Shown: one piece after another, positions 1-8,397 of the stretch | How positions within the stretch are numbered: position 1 is the first letter of the stretch | Layout of the letters: the number at the start of each line of letters is the position of its first letter | IMG/VR virus record: IMGVR_UViG_3300030098_006124 | Span: 1-36,540 of that record | DNA length: 36,540 nt | Strand: one strand, 5' to 3' | Source: a virus | Position numbers and translations under genes: made by a program | Notes under the pieces: model-generated | The model's database searches: none | Seen by the model: the letters and a program-made list of their open reading frames with translations, nothing else | What the model was told of the DNA's origin: nothing

Positions 1-1
1 C

Positions 2-334
2 CCCGGCAGCACAGAAATCGATGGTGTTGAAATGCCAATGGATAGAAATAATTATGCTGAAAAAGGTTTTTACTTTGTCCTACCAGAAGATAGTCCATTG
101 TTAGCTGATGAAAAGTCCGAAGAAGAGAGACTTTATACTGATAATTGGAAGAATGCTCTTGAAGATGAAGATGATAAAGAAAAACTTAACCCAAACGAGA
201 ATCCATACGGAAAAGAGATACAGTTTGCTCACTCTCAATTAAGAAGTCTGTTAAATAAAAACAAAAACCCCAGTGAAGATGAAATTATAAAAGCAATTCA
301 AGATGGCTGGGACGAAGCTAGATACGAGGCATAA
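2..334 (+). CDS. Hypothetical acidic protein, 5' end outside window
   Basis: The reading frame is open back to the left edge, so the visible ATG at 32 is probably internal and the gene probably begins upstream of the window. The visible part ends EARYEA. It is rich in Asp, Glu, Lys and Asn, with no signal peptide, membrane segment or enzyme motif. Its TAA overlaps the next ATG by one base, as for most genes here, which indicates one operon. I do not recognise the family. Its place before two membrane genes and the packaging genes gives no firm clue to its job. Confidence 0.7.
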   Translation, partial: PGSTEIDGVEMPMDRNNYAEKGFYFVLPEDSPLLADEKSEEERLYTDNWKNALEDEDDKEKLNPNENPYGKEIQFAHSQLRSLLNKNKNPSEDEIIKAIQDGWDEARYEA

Positions 335-738
335 TGAACTGGTTAATAGCTAAACAAATCCTACAAAAAGCTTGGTTTTACATTAAAAATTATTGGTGGG
401 TTGGAGCACTAATCGCATTAGGTTTTGTGCTCCACAAGTTTTTTCTATTTGATAAAGATGTTTTAGGTGGTCTTTACGAAGAGAAGGCAAAACAAAACGA
501 AAAAGAACTAAAAGTTATAAACGAAACTCACAAGCAGGAAAGAGTAGAGAAAGAAAGAGCAACTGAAGATTTTAAGGTTGCTGTAGAAACACTTGAAGAA
601 GAGCGAAAACAAGCAGGCGAAAAAGTCAAGAAAGAAGAAAAGAAAAGAATAAAAGAGATCGTTGCTATGCCCGAAGAAGAAAGGTTACATACTTTAGCCG
701 ATGAGTTTGGCTTGGAGATCGTTGAGGTTGAAGAATGA
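334..738 (+). CDS. Membrane-anchored coiled-coil protein, i-spanin-like topology
   Basis: The 134-residue product has one N-terminal transmembrane segment (about residues 17-38, rich in Trp, Leu and Gly). A long charged helical region follows (about 50-115, heptad-like Glu/Lys/Leu), and the tail is acidic. A single anchor followed by a coiled coil is the architecture of inner-membrane spanins (Rz-like), which help disrupt the outer membrane at lysis. It overlaps the next gene by 4 bases, and that gene also encodes a signal-bearing membrane protein, as in spanin pairs. Topology is the only evidence. It could equally be an unrelated membrane protein, and no endolysin is visible in the window. 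Confidence 0.75.
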   Translation: MNWLIAKQILQKAWFYIKNYWWVGALIALGFVLHKFFLFDKDVLGGLYEEKAKQNEKELKVINETHKQERVEKERATEDFKVAVETLEEERKQAGEKVKKEEKKRIKEIVAMPEEERLHTLADEFGLEIVEVEE

Positions 739-1172
739 GACCTACAGCAATTGTCTTATTAATAACTTTATTTCCAATAACTTGCTTTGCTAATGGTAAA
801 ATTGCCGCTATAAAGAAAGGTCAAAGAGCCCCATTCAGTGGTATGTTGTTAGATAAAAGAGCAGAAGCAACAATAACAGCGAAGAGAGAGAGTGCTGTTA
901 AGATTTGCGAGATGAATAAAGACTTCTCAATAAAAAAGATTACAGCCGAATGTAATTTTGAAAAAAGATTAATCACCATTGAGAGGGACACAGGTAAGAA
1001 AAAGTTCGATGAGCTTATGAGGCTCAAGAACGCCGAAGTAAAAAGATTAGAAGAAGTTGTTAAAAAGTCGCAAAAACCAGATTATACTAAGTTATGGTTT
1101 GTTGGCGGTTTTGTTGCTGGTGTGGGATTATCCATCGGAATCTTCTATGCCGCCGCTCAGGCAAGTAAATGA
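735..1172 (+). CDS. Secreted protein with signal peptide and C-terminal membrane segment
   Basis: The 145-residue protein starts with a signal peptide (about residues 1-19, hydrophobic core then Cys-Phe-Ala before Asn). It has a lysine/glutamate-rich helical middle and ends with a glycine-rich transmembrane helix (about 119-141). A short GQRAPFSGMLL stretch (29-39) follows the signal. A signal at the front and a membrane helix at the back is the layout of unimolecular spanins such as phage T1 gp11, but those are lipoproteins. Here Cys17 is preceded by Pro-Ile-Thr, which is not a good lipobox. The gene overlaps its neighbours by ATGA-type junctions. Function is inferred from topology only. Confidence 0.75.
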   Translation: MRPTAIVLLITLFPITCFANGKIAAIKKGQRAPFSGMLLDKRAEATITAKRESAVKICEMNKDFSIKKITAECNFEKRLITIERDTGKKKFDELMRLKNAEVKRLEEVVKKSQKPDYTKLWFVGGFVAGVGLSIGIFYAAAQASK

Positions 1173-1537
1173 AAAAAGATTTAAATTATATTGCGGGACT
1201 TGAAAAAGCAATTTCTAAAAAGTACGGCAAAGAGGCAGTTCAGAACCCTTCTTCTAATTGGACGCCGGAAAAAGAAAAAGAATATTTAAAACAATTAAAA
1301 GAAAATAAAGCAAAAGAAATGACCAAAGATCGGGTTGAAGAACGTGATGGCTTTTTATTCTCTGCAAAACTAATTAAGAAGGATAGTAAGAATAATTGTA
1401 GTGTATGCTCAAATATTCTAAAACAGCAAGACATGCTGTACGAAACAAAATACGAATGTTGTCGGAACTGCTATATTCAATTTGTAGAGGATAGAGAGGA
1501 AAGATGGCTAAAGGGATGGAGACCAGATAATGTCTAA
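1169..1537 (+). CDS. Small protein with possible zinc ribbon
   Basis: The 122-residue protein has a charged, helical N-terminal half. A C-terminal cysteine cluster follows: Cys77-x-x-Cys80, then 17 residues, then Cys98-x-x-Cys101, with an extra Cys97. Two CxxC knuckles at this spacing are typical of a structural zinc ribbon. The start codon overlaps the upstream stop (ATGA), and the 3' end overlaps the next gene by 8 bases. I do not recognise the family. Nucleic-acid or protein binding would be a guess. Confidence 0.72.
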   Translation: MKKDLNYIAGLEKAISKKYGKEAVQNPSSNWTPEKEKEYLKQLKENKAKEMTKDRVEERDGFLFSAKLIKKDSKNNCSVCSNILKQQDMLYETKYECCRNCYIQFVEDREERWLKGWRPDNV

Positions 1538-2042
1538 ACAAGCACTTGAAGTTTACAGAGGGATTAGCCAAGCGATGGGCTATGCCTACGATGGAGCCAT
1601 TGATGAAGATGGCAAACCAATTGAAATTGGTCTAAAAAGAGACGAAAAGGATATGATGCTCCAATCCAGAGATGGTTGCATGGATGGCTTTGGTGTCAAA
1701 ATGTATGGCAATAAATTGATTGTCAATTACCAGTCTGAGGCTCCGATGCCAGAGGTTCATAGAAAGGGACCAAACGCATTCGAAGCTGAAGTTGAAATGC
1801 GCTTCGGAAACATTGTAAAGTTCCTCAAAGACAGATATAAAAAGGCTACTGGCAAAGCTCTTTCTTTAAATCCTGATGGTGACGCAGACATTCTTTTACA
1901 GTACATGAATCGTAAAAGAAGTTGGATTCAAGCAACAAAATGCTACACAATTGGTGGTCTCGGCTCTGGTGTTGTTGAGCCAGAGAAAAAGCCATTTGAT
2001 GTTGTAAAGGACTTTCTACAGACACACAAATATGGTAAGTAA
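1530..2042 (+). CDS. Hypothetical protein next to terminase large subunit
   Basis: The 170-residue soluble protein has no obvious catalytic motif, signal or membrane segment. It contains Cys55 and a basic helical region around residues 95-130. Its stop overlaps the terminase large-subunit start by one base, the position held by the small terminase gene 16 in T4. The sequence does not show the expected small-terminase features (an N-terminal helix-turn-helix and a central coiled coil) clearly enough to call it one. Best described as a conserved-looking unknown of the packaging region. Confidence 0.72.
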   Translation: MSKQALEVYRGISQAMGYAYDGAIDEDGKPIEIGLKRDEKDMMLQSRDGCMDGFGVKMYGNKLIVNYQSEAPMPEVHRKGPNAFEAEVEMRFGNIVKFLKDRYKKATGKALSLNPDGDADILLQYMNRKRSWIQATKCYTIGGLGSGVVEPEKKPFDVVKDFLQTHKYGK

Positions 2043-3631
2043 TGGCGCGTGGTTTAACCAAAACGCAGATAAAAAAAGAAATTATTGCCTGCGGTAAAGA
2101 TCCAACATACTTTATTAACAATTATGGAAAAATAGCACATCCTATGAAGGGGACAATTCCCTTTATAATGTACCCTTTTCAGAAAGATGTTGTAAAGGAT
2201 TTTCAAGATAATCGTTTTAATATTATTCTAAAAGCAAGACAGTTAGGGCTTTCAACTGTTTCTGCTGTTTATATTGCATGGTTTGTCCTTTTTCATAAAA
2301 ATAAAAACGTTGTTGTGATGGCAACTAAATTATCAACTGCTGCTAACTTGGTTAGAAAGGTAAAATTTGCCTTGAAGGCAATTCCTGAATGGATGAAGTT
2401 GACAGAGTTAGTTATTGACAATAAAAACTCTTTTGAATTGTCTAATGGCTCACAAGTAAAAGCAATTTCAACATCTGGCGATGCTGGTCGTTCTGAAGCC
2501 CTTTCTTTGTTGGTTATTGATGAGGCGGCGATTATTGAAGGACTTGATGACTTGTGGGCTGGCTTGTACCCCACACTGTCAACTGGTGGTGATTGTATTA
2601 TCATTTCAACTCCAAAAGGTGTAGGTAATTTATATCACAAGCTATATTCAGAGGCAGAACAGGGACTGAATGATTTTAATCCAATTAAATTACCATGGCA
2701 TATCCATCCTGACAGAGATCAAAAATGGTTTGATAAAGAAACTAAAAACATGTCAGCAAGGGAAATCGCGCAGGAGTTAGAGTGCAACTTTAATATGTCT
2801 GGTGATACACTAATTCATGGCAAAGATTTGGTTAGGGTTGAGCAGGAAGAGTTGTCAGAGCCAGAATATAAAACAGGATTTGATAGAAATCTTTGGATTT
2901 GGAAAACTGCTGAAGAAAACAAAAAATATTTTATGGTTGCCGACGTGGCTCGCGGTGATGGAAAGGACAATTCAACTTTCTACATTTTTGAGTCTGATAC
3001 GATGGAAATGTGTTGTGAATATCAGGGGAAATTGCCTCTTGATAGTTTTGCAAGACTAATTTATGACACATCAAAAAGTTATGGTATGTGTATGACCGTT
3101 GTTGAAAACAACTCAGTTGGTATGACAGTTTTAACAAAGCTTAAAGATTACGGTCACCCCAACATTTACCACTCCAGAAAATCAACTCACGAATATGTTG
3201 AAGCATCGTATACTGAACAAACTTCAATCATAGCTGGATTTTCAACAACAGTTAAAACCAGACCTATGATCATTGCCAAGCTTGAAGAATTTATCCGCAA
3301 TAAAGTATTAAAGATTAGATCACGGAGATTATTTAACGAATTAAAAACTTTTATTTGGAACAATGGCAAGGCAGAGGCAATGCGTTCTTATAATGACGAC
3401 TTAGTTATGGCTTGTGCGATCGGGTGCTGGGTTAGAGACACTGCATTGACTGTAAATCAACAGGAAATAGAGTATAAAAAATCAATGCTTTCTGCTATAA
3501 TGACAAGTAATAAAACATTAGATACAAGAATTCTTGGGATGGAAAGGAATCAGCAAGATAATTATATCTACAGCGATGGCAGAAAAAAAGAGACGGTGAA
3601 ACTAAATAAGTTGCCGTTCTTTATGAAATAG
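2042..3631 (+). CDS. terL: Terminase large subunit (gp17-like)
   Basis: This is the motor ATPase and nuclease that packages phage DNA into the prohead through the portal. In the N-terminal ATPase domain the P-loop reads KARQLGLST (64-72), Walker B is LLVIDEAA (Asp160, Glu161), and the coupling motif is IISTP (about 188-192). The C-terminal RNase H-fold nuclease shows Asp301 in VADVARGD, Glu355 in VVENNS and the Asp pair 452-453 in YNDDLVMA. The P-loop lacks the usual Lys before Ser/Thr and has a lysine at its front instead (Lys64), a known deviant form in terminases such as lambda gpA. At 529 residues it is shorter than T4 gp17 (610). It starts by a one-base overlap and is followed by the portal gene. 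Confidence 0.97.
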   Translation: MARGLTKTQIKKEIIACGKDPTYFINNYGKIAHPMKGTIPFIMYPFQKDVVKDFQDNRFNIILKARQLGLSTVSAVYIAWFVLFHKNKNVVVMATKLSTAANLVRKVKFALKAIPEWMKLTELVIDNKNSFELSNGSQVKAISTSGDAGRSEALSLLVIDEAAIIEGLDDLWAGLYPTLSTGGDCIIISTPKGVGNLYHKLYSEAEQGLNDFNPIKLPWHIHPDRDQKWFDKETKNMSAREIAQELECNFNMSGDTLIHGKDLVRVEQEELSEPEYKTGFDRNLWIWKTAEENKKYFMVADVARGDGKDNSTFYIFESDTMEMCCEYQGKLPLDSFARLIYDTSKSYGMCMTVVENNSVGMTVLTKLKDYGHPNIYHSRKSTHEYVEASYTEQTSIIAGFSTTVKTRPMIIAKLEEFIRNKVLKIRSRRLFNELKTFIWNNGKAEAMRSYNDDLVMACAIGCWVRDTALTVNQQEIEYKKSMLSAIMTSNKTLDTRILGMERNQQDNYIYSDGRKKETVKLNKLPFFMK

Positions 3632-3641
3632 GAATTGATAA

Positions 3642-5621
3642 ATGGCAGACAACAAGAACAATCCAAGAAATCCAAACAGCCCTTTGTTCCAAAGATTAAC
3701 TCGATTATTTTCAGGACCAATTGTAAACTATAAAGCACAACAAGTTAGAAATAATCGTAAATATTCAGTAGATAAATACGCGCCTAAGTTTAGATCTATC
3801 GGTGGTCAATCATTCAAAAGAAAGTCTTATAACCCTTACGAGTCAATTTCATCAGCGATGATGAACAATTATAATCGCGCTGAAAGGTACGCCGATTTTG
3901 ATCAAATGGAATTTATGCCTGAATTGGCATCGGCTTTAGACATATACGCAGATGAAATCACAACTCATTCTGAATTCCATAAATCGCTTATGATTGACTG
4001 TCAGAACGAAGAAATAAAAGAGATTCTTGACACTTTATTTCACAAAGTCTTAAACATTGATGCTAATCTTTTTGGTTGGGTGCGTTCTATGTGTAAGTAT
4101 GGCGATTTCTTTGGCTATTTAGACCTTGATGAACAAGTAGGAATTAAATCCTTTATTGGATTGCCAGTGAGCGAAATAGAGAGAATGGAAGGAACTGACC
4201 AATCTAATCCAAACTATGTCCAATATCAATGGAATACCGGTGGCTTAACTTTTGAAAATTGGCAACTTGCGCATTTTAGAGTTTTGGGTAATGATAAATA
4301 TGCGCCGTATGGCACATCGGTGTTGGACCCCGGTCGTAGAATTTGGAGGCAGTTGACTCTTCTTGAGGATGCGATGATCGCGTACAGAGTTGTTCGATCC
4401 CCACAAAGAAAACAGTTTAAGATTGATGTTGGCGGGATCCCACCAGAAGAGGTCGAACAATATATGCAAAAAATCATCACCATGATGAAACGCCACCAAG
4501 TTGTTGATGAGAATAATGGTAGAGTTGATTTGCGCTACAATCCCTTATCAATCGAAGAAGATTATTACATTCCAACAAGAAATGGACAGTCTTCAGTTGA
4601 TATTTCAACAGTCCAAGGAGACACATGGGGAACTGCGATTGAAGATATTAAATACCTTCAAAACAAGCTATTTGCGGCTATTAAAATTCCAATGTCTTAT
4701 TTAATACGCGGTGAAGGGGCTACGGAAGAGCAGGCAGCGCTTTCACAAAAGGACATTAGGTTCGCCAGAACAATTCAGAGGGTACAAAGAGCAGTAGTCG
4801 CAGAGTTAGATAAAATGGCGACAATCCACCTTTATACTCTTGGCTATAGAGGAAATGATTTAATTAACTTTAATTTAAAATTGCACAACCCCTCAAGAGT
4901 GTCGATGCTTCAAGAAATGGAAATGTTAAATTCAAGACTGGATGCCGCATCAAAAGCGAGAGGAGATGTATATAGCAACCGCTGGATCTCAAAAAATATT
5001 TTAGGATTGTCAGAAGAAGAGTTGATAAGAAACACAAGAGAAAAATTTTATGATAAACAAATAGAAACTGCTTTAGCAAAGGTCGCAGAGCAACAAGGTG
5101 AGGGTCTCGCCTCAGAGGCATTAACAGGTACAGGCTTTGGTGGAGTTGGCGACCTTGGACTTGGTGTTACACCAGAGACAGCACCCGCTGCTGATCTTGA
5201 CATTGAAACACCCGACACTCCAGAAGCCGAGCCAACCCCAGCAGCAGGACCAGCAGAGACACCAGAACCAGCGACTCCAGAAGCAGGCGGCGGTGAAGAT
5301 GTTCTTTTAGCAACTCCTGAAGGCGGCGGCAAAAAGCGTGACAAGCCAGCCGCCATTTACGCTGAATATGAAGATGGATCTCATACAACAAAGGGATCTA
5401 AGGGTAAAAGATATTTTTCAGTGAAACACGATAAGCGAAGAGAGGCTGGTCGAAAAGAGTCGTGGGGAGTGGGAATGCCAAGAAAACCAAGAAACATTTT
5501 TGGTGCAATGGCAAAAGGTACGTTTATTAAAGAAAACAAATCTAATTATAGTGAGGATTTTGAAAATAAAATGTCTTCATTAAATGAGGAAATGGATAGA
5601 ATATTATCAGAGGATTTATAG
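3642..5621 (+). CDS. 20: Portal protein (gp20-like) with extended C-terminus
   Basis: The dodecameric portal forms the DNA entry vertex, nucleates prohead assembly and joins the neck. Residues about 60-480 match the T4 gp20 pattern, including the FMPELASALDIYADE helix near 91 and the RSPQRKQFKIDVGGIP wing region near 252. The protein is 659 residues against 524 for T4 gp20. The extra length is a Pro/Ala/Glu-rich linker (about 505-565) followed by a basic patch (about 575-615) and a short acidic tail. The linker is encoded by more GC-rich DNA than its surroundings. It lies 10 bases after the terminase gene, the usual functional pairing. Confidence 0.95.
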   Translation: MADNKNNPRNPNSPLFQRLTRLFSGPIVNYKAQQVRNNRKYSVDKYAPKFRSIGGQSFKRKSYNPYESISSAMMNNYNRAERYADFDQMEFMPELASALDIYADEITTHSEFHKSLMIDCQNEEIKEILDTLFHKVLNIDANLFGWVRSMCKYGDFFGYLDLDEQVGIKSFIGLPVSEIERMEGTDQSNPNYVQYQWNTGGLTFENWQLAHFRVLGNDKYAPYGTSVLDPGRRIWRQLTLLEDAMIAYRVVRSPQRKQFKIDVGGIPPEEVEQYMQKIITMMKRHQVVDENNGRVDLRYNPLSIEEDYYIPTRNGQSSVDISTVQGDTWGTAIEDIKYLQNKLFAAIKIPMSYLIRGEGATEEQAALSQKDIRFARTIQRVQRAVVAELDKMATIHLYTLGYRGNDLINFNLKLHNPSRVSMLQEMEMLNSRLDAASKARGDVYSNRWISKNILGLSEEELIRNTREKFYDKQIETALAKVAEQQGEGLASEALTGTGFGGVGDLGLGVTPETAPAADLDIETPDTPEAEPTPAAGPAETPEPATPEAGGGEDVLLATPEGGGKKRDKPAAIYAEYEDGSHTTKGSKGKRYFSVKHDKRREAGRKESWGVGMPRKPRNIFGAMAKGTFIKENKSNYSEDFENKMSSLNEEMDRILSEDL

Positions 5622-5622
5622 A

Positions 5623-6420
5623 ATGAATCACAACAAGAGAAGAAATACTGCTTTTTTATATGAGGCTTTAGTTAGAGAATTAACTAAAAGTGTTGTCAAT
5701 AAAGATGAGCAAAGAAAGACTGCTGTAATGGCAGTAATGAAAGAGTTTTTCAACAATCAAACAACTTTGAAGAAAGACCTAAATCTTTACACAGAAATTA
5801 TTGAAACACGCGGGGTTAATAAAAAAGCGGCAGAAAAAATTATTGGCTATGTTCGTAAAGAGCGCGATGCATTAAATTCAAAAAAACTTTTTGAAGAGCA
5901 GACTCGCCTTATTAATAAGATACACAATACTTTAAGTGAGGAGGTCCTCTCTAATTTTGTTCCAAACTATAAAGCACTTGCAAGTATTTATCAGATGTTT
6001 TCCCCAAATACGAAAATTAAAAATAAAGTTTTAATGGAAAACATCGTGATTCAATACATGTCGTCGCAGCCACAGCAAGTTACAGAACAAAAAAGAATTA
6101 ATAATGCAACAATGAGAATATTCTCTTCCAAATTCAACAATCAATATAATGGGCTTTTAGAAGAGCAAAGAATTCTATTATCAAAATACATTTCATCTTT
6201 TACAGATAATGGACTTGAACTAAAAATATATTTAAATGATGAATTGAGTAGAATTAAGGAAACTGTATCAAAAGCAAACTTTGAAGGAGATATTGGAGAA
6301 AAAATTAATAAAGTCACATCAATTATCGACAACTTCAAAGATGAATTAATTAATGAGGAAATGCTCAAACAAATTATGAAAATGCAACAGCTTGTTAGTG
6401 AGATTGGTACCGATGATTAA
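5623..6420 (+). CDS. Helical protein between portal and prohead protease
   Basis: The 265-residue protein starts at ATG 5623, chosen because AGAGGA lies 8 bases upstream and the portal stop is at 5619-5621. A longer frame from ATG 5584 has no ribosome binding site and would overlap the portal gene. The protein is predicted to be mostly helical, with many Lys, Glu, Asn and Gln and no cysteine. I do not recognise it. In T4 the genes between portal and protease encode prohead core proteins gp67 and gp68, so a core or assembly role is possible by position only. Confidence 0.8.
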   Translation: MNHNKRRNTAFLYEALVRELTKSVVNKDEQRKTAVMAVMKEFFNNQTTLKKDLNLYTEIIETRGVNKKAAEKIIGYVRKERDALNSKKLFEEQTRLINKIHNTLSEEVLSNFVPNYKALASIYQMFSPNTKIKNKVLMENIVIQYMSSQPQQVTEQKRINNATMRIFSSKFNNQYNGLLEEQRILLSKYISSFTDNGLELKIYLNDELSRIKETVSKANFEGDIGEKINKVTSIIDNFKDELINEEMLKQIMKMQQLVSEIGTDD

Positions 6421-7012
6421 AATTGATGAAATTAAAATCAACATAGATGACCAGCAGAAAGATAAGATCACTATATCTATTGCAGAGCCAGTGCCAGCAG
6501 AAATTGGGATTGATGTTGAGCCAGTGCCATCACAACGTATTTCATTAGATGTCCGCCGCACTTTGGATAATAATTACATCATTCACGATCACCCTTTGTT
6601 TGATATTGTAATAAACCCTGATAAGAAAAAAATATCAACATTCGTTAAGGACTTTATTAAAACTGAAGCTTATCCTCACCAAGATGTCTTTTTTAATTTC
6701 TTGAAGAAAAGAGGGGTCATTTTACCAGACACAATTAAAGGTGGGAATATTTTTGGTAGCATTGAAGCGACTTATCCAGCAAATAAAAAAATGGATGTTG
6801 TTAAAATTATTTTGTTAAATGTGTTTGTGTTTCTCAGGGAGGAGCTACCGCATCTTCAAAAAGCTTTGGATTACGATTTTGAAGCAGAAAAAATGTTAGT
6901 GGACCCATCTACAGAAGATAGTACAGAATATGGCGAAGTTCCACAGCAGAAAAAGAAAGGCACGATGGATCCATTCTATACCCAATATTATGGGCTACTT
7001 TACAGGATATAG
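6413..7012 (+). CDS. Hypothetical protein of head module
   Basis: The 199-residue product uses ATG 6413, which overlaps the upstream stop by 8 bases. An upstream in-frame TTG at 6392 is less likely. Residues 1-50 are short beta-type stretches with Ile/Asp alternation and two EPVP motifs. The middle is mixed alpha/beta and the C-terminus is basic then aromatic. No enzyme motif is visible and I do not recognise the family. Its tight coupling with neighbours suggests co-expression with prohead genes. Confidence 0.75.
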   Translation: MIKIDEIKINIDDQQKDKITISIAEPVPAEIGIDVEPVPSQRISLDVRRTLDNNYIIHDHPLFDIVINPDKKKISTFVKDFIKTEAYPHQDVFFNFLKKRGVILPDTIKGGNIFGSIEATYPANKKMDVVKIILLNVFVFLREELPHLQKALDYDFEAEKMLVDPSTEDSTEYGEVPQQKKKGTMDPFYTQYYGLLYRI

Positions 7013-7297
7013 ATGTCTTTATTATGGTTTATACTGACGTGTTATGGCTTAACACAAATTTTAACTTATGGTTCAATTTTTAATAAAATAAGACCTAAGC
7101 ATCATTTCTTTCATTGTTCTATGTGTATGGGATTTTGGTCAGGTGTATTGGTTTTTTTAATTTCCCCTTGGACGGAACTATTTACTTTTGAAACAAATAT
7201 AATCAATTTACTTTTATGTGGTTGGTTAAGTTCAGGAACATCCTATGTTTTCTGTACGCTTTTTGGAGACGAGGGAATAAATGTCAAAAGGAACTAA
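7013..7297 (+). CDS. Small membrane protein, DUF1360-like CxxC-GFW motif
   Basis: The 94-residue protein has about three hydrophobic segments (3-20, 40-52 and 62-82). A Cys35-Ser-Met-Cys38-Met-Gly-Phe-Trp motif sits at the start of the second. The family-level resemblance is to small membrane proteins of the DUF1360 type, which carry a similar CpxC-GxW motif and have no settled function. It begins one base after the previous stop, and its end overlaps a very small gene by 17 bases. A membrane protein inside the head module is unusual, and a role at the host membrane is inference. Confidence 0.78.
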   Translation: MSLLWFILTCYGLTQILTYGSIFNKIRPKHHFFHCSMCMGFWSGVLVFLISPWTELFTFETNIINLLLCGWLSSGTSYVFCTLFGDEGINVKRN

Positions 7298-7382
7298 TAA
7301 TTTTGTAGAAACTAAATGGATGCTTCAGCCTCCAAGGCTTTGTAAGAAGGGCTGCTGTATCGAGCGGGTTACGCCCGCTTAG
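7281..7382 (+). CDS. Very small cysteine-containing protein (33 aa)
   Basis: A 33-codon frame starts at ATG 7281, preceded by a good GAGGG site at about 7271-7275. It overlaps the end of the membrane-protein gene by 17 bases. Its TAG at 7380-7382 joins directly to the AGGAG site of the next gene. The peptide begins MSKGTNNF and contains a CKKGCC cluster near its end. It fills what would otherwise be a 94-base gap in a region where gaps are short, which supports it being real. Function unknown; the Cys cluster could bind a metal or pair with the CxxC membrane protein upstream. Confidence 0.6.
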   Translation: MSKGTNNFVETKWMLQPPRLCKKGCCIERVTPA

Positions 7383-7391
7383 GAGAAAACA

Positions 7392-7775
7392 ATGAACCTA
7401 AAAAAAATTAAAAAAATGGTAATCACTTCCCTTATTCAAGAGAGGGTTGGCTATTCAAATGCCGCAATGGACGGTGACGCAGGCGGTGAAGCGGACCCAC
7501 CAGATATTCAAGGGATTGTTGATGATGCGGAGAAAGAAATACAACAGATGATTGCTGCACAAGGGAACATCATTGATGCAGTTGCCACAGAAATTGCCGA
7601 AATGGCAGCACCTTGTTTAGTTCAGGCGGGAGTTCCCGGCGACGAAGTTGTTAAACTCGTTTCTGACTTTTTAACTCAAATGCATGATGCTGTCAACAAT
7701 GCCAAAGAAAAAAGAAAACAATTGGGTGCAGGTTCTTCAACTCCAGAGTTAAATACAAAAGTGGGGGCTGAATAA
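7392..7775 (+). CDS. Small helical acidic protein before prohead protease
   Basis: The 127-residue protein has a basic N-terminal end (NLKKIKKMV), a Gly/Asp-rich turn near 26-38, and then helices rich in Ala, Glu and Val. The start at 7392 has an AGGAG site 6 bases upstream. It sits directly before the gp21-like protease, the position of T4 core protein gene 68. No sequence match to gp67 or gp68 can be claimed by eye, so a core role is positional inference. Confidence 0.75.
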   Translation: MNLKKIKKMVITSLIQERVGYSNAAMDGDAGGEADPPDIQGIVDDAEKEIQQMIAAQGNIIDAVATEIAEMAAPCLVQAGVPGDEVVKLVSDFLTQMHDAVNNAKEKRKQLGAGSSTPELNTKVGAE

Positions 7776-7776
7776 C

Positions 7777-8397
7777 ATGTCAGATAAAGTATTATTACAG
7801 GAATATTATGCTCTTTGTGAAGGTGGTGTTTGTAAAGATCTTCTAACAGAAGGTGAAAAAACAGCAATGTCGGAAGGCAGAGCCTTTTATCTAACTGGTA
7901 TTTTACAAAAAGGAAATACAGAGAATGGCAATAGAAGGAAATACCCAACTCACGTTCTTGAAAGAGAGATGAAAAACTATGAAATGCTTATCAAACAGCG
8001 AAGAGCATATGGTGAATTAGACCACCCTGACACATCAGTCGTTGATTTGAAGAACGCTTCTCACATGGTCACTCGCTACTGGATGGAAGGCGAAAAAGTT
8101 ATGGGTGTTATTAAACTTTTAGAGACGCCAGCAGGTGAAATTGTAAAAGGAATTATTAGATCTGGTGGTCAAATTGGAATCTCTTCAAGAGGTCTTGGGT
8201 CAGTTGTCAATGAATCGAATGGCGTAAGCATGGTTCAGGAAGACTTTCAGCTAATCTGTTTTGACATTGTTGCGGACCCATCAACGCCCGGTGCCTTTAT
8301 GAACCCAAAAAGAATTAGTGAATCAAAACAAGTTAAAATCCATGATAAAGAATATCGTGTTAATTCACTACTAAACTCAATTATAGATGAAAAATGA
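7777..8397 (+). CDS. 21: Prohead protease (gp21-like, S77 family)
   Basis: This serine protease resides in the prohead core and cleaves scaffold, core and capsid proteins during maturation. The 206-residue length fits T4 gp21 (212). The catalytic His lies in GELDHP (His83) and the nucleophile in GISSRG (Ser136 or Ser137). FQLICFDIVADPS (157-169) is the conserved strand that follows. The N-terminal LTGILQKGNTENGNRRKYP also matches family members. It is followed by an overlapping gene and lies upstream of scaffold and capsid, its substrates. Confidence 0.95.
   Translation: MSDKVLLQEYYALCEGGVCKDLLTEGEKTAMSEGRAFYLTGILQKGNTENGNRRKYPTHVLEREMKNYEMLIKQRRAYGELDHPDTSVVDLKNASHMVTRYWMEGEKVMGVIKLLETPAGEIVKGIIRSGGQIGISSRGLGSVVNESNGVSMVQEDFQLICFDIVADPSTPGAFMNPKRISESKQVKIHDKEYRVNSLLNSIIDEK

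Noticed and set aside
1530-2042. Small terminase subunit call from position before terL
   Set aside because: No helix-turn-helix or coiled-coil pattern could be seen, so the name was not given.
5584-5622. Upstream ATG extension of the post-portal gene
   Set aside because: No ribosome binding site at 5584, overlap with the portal gene, and AGAGGA well spaced for ATG 5623.
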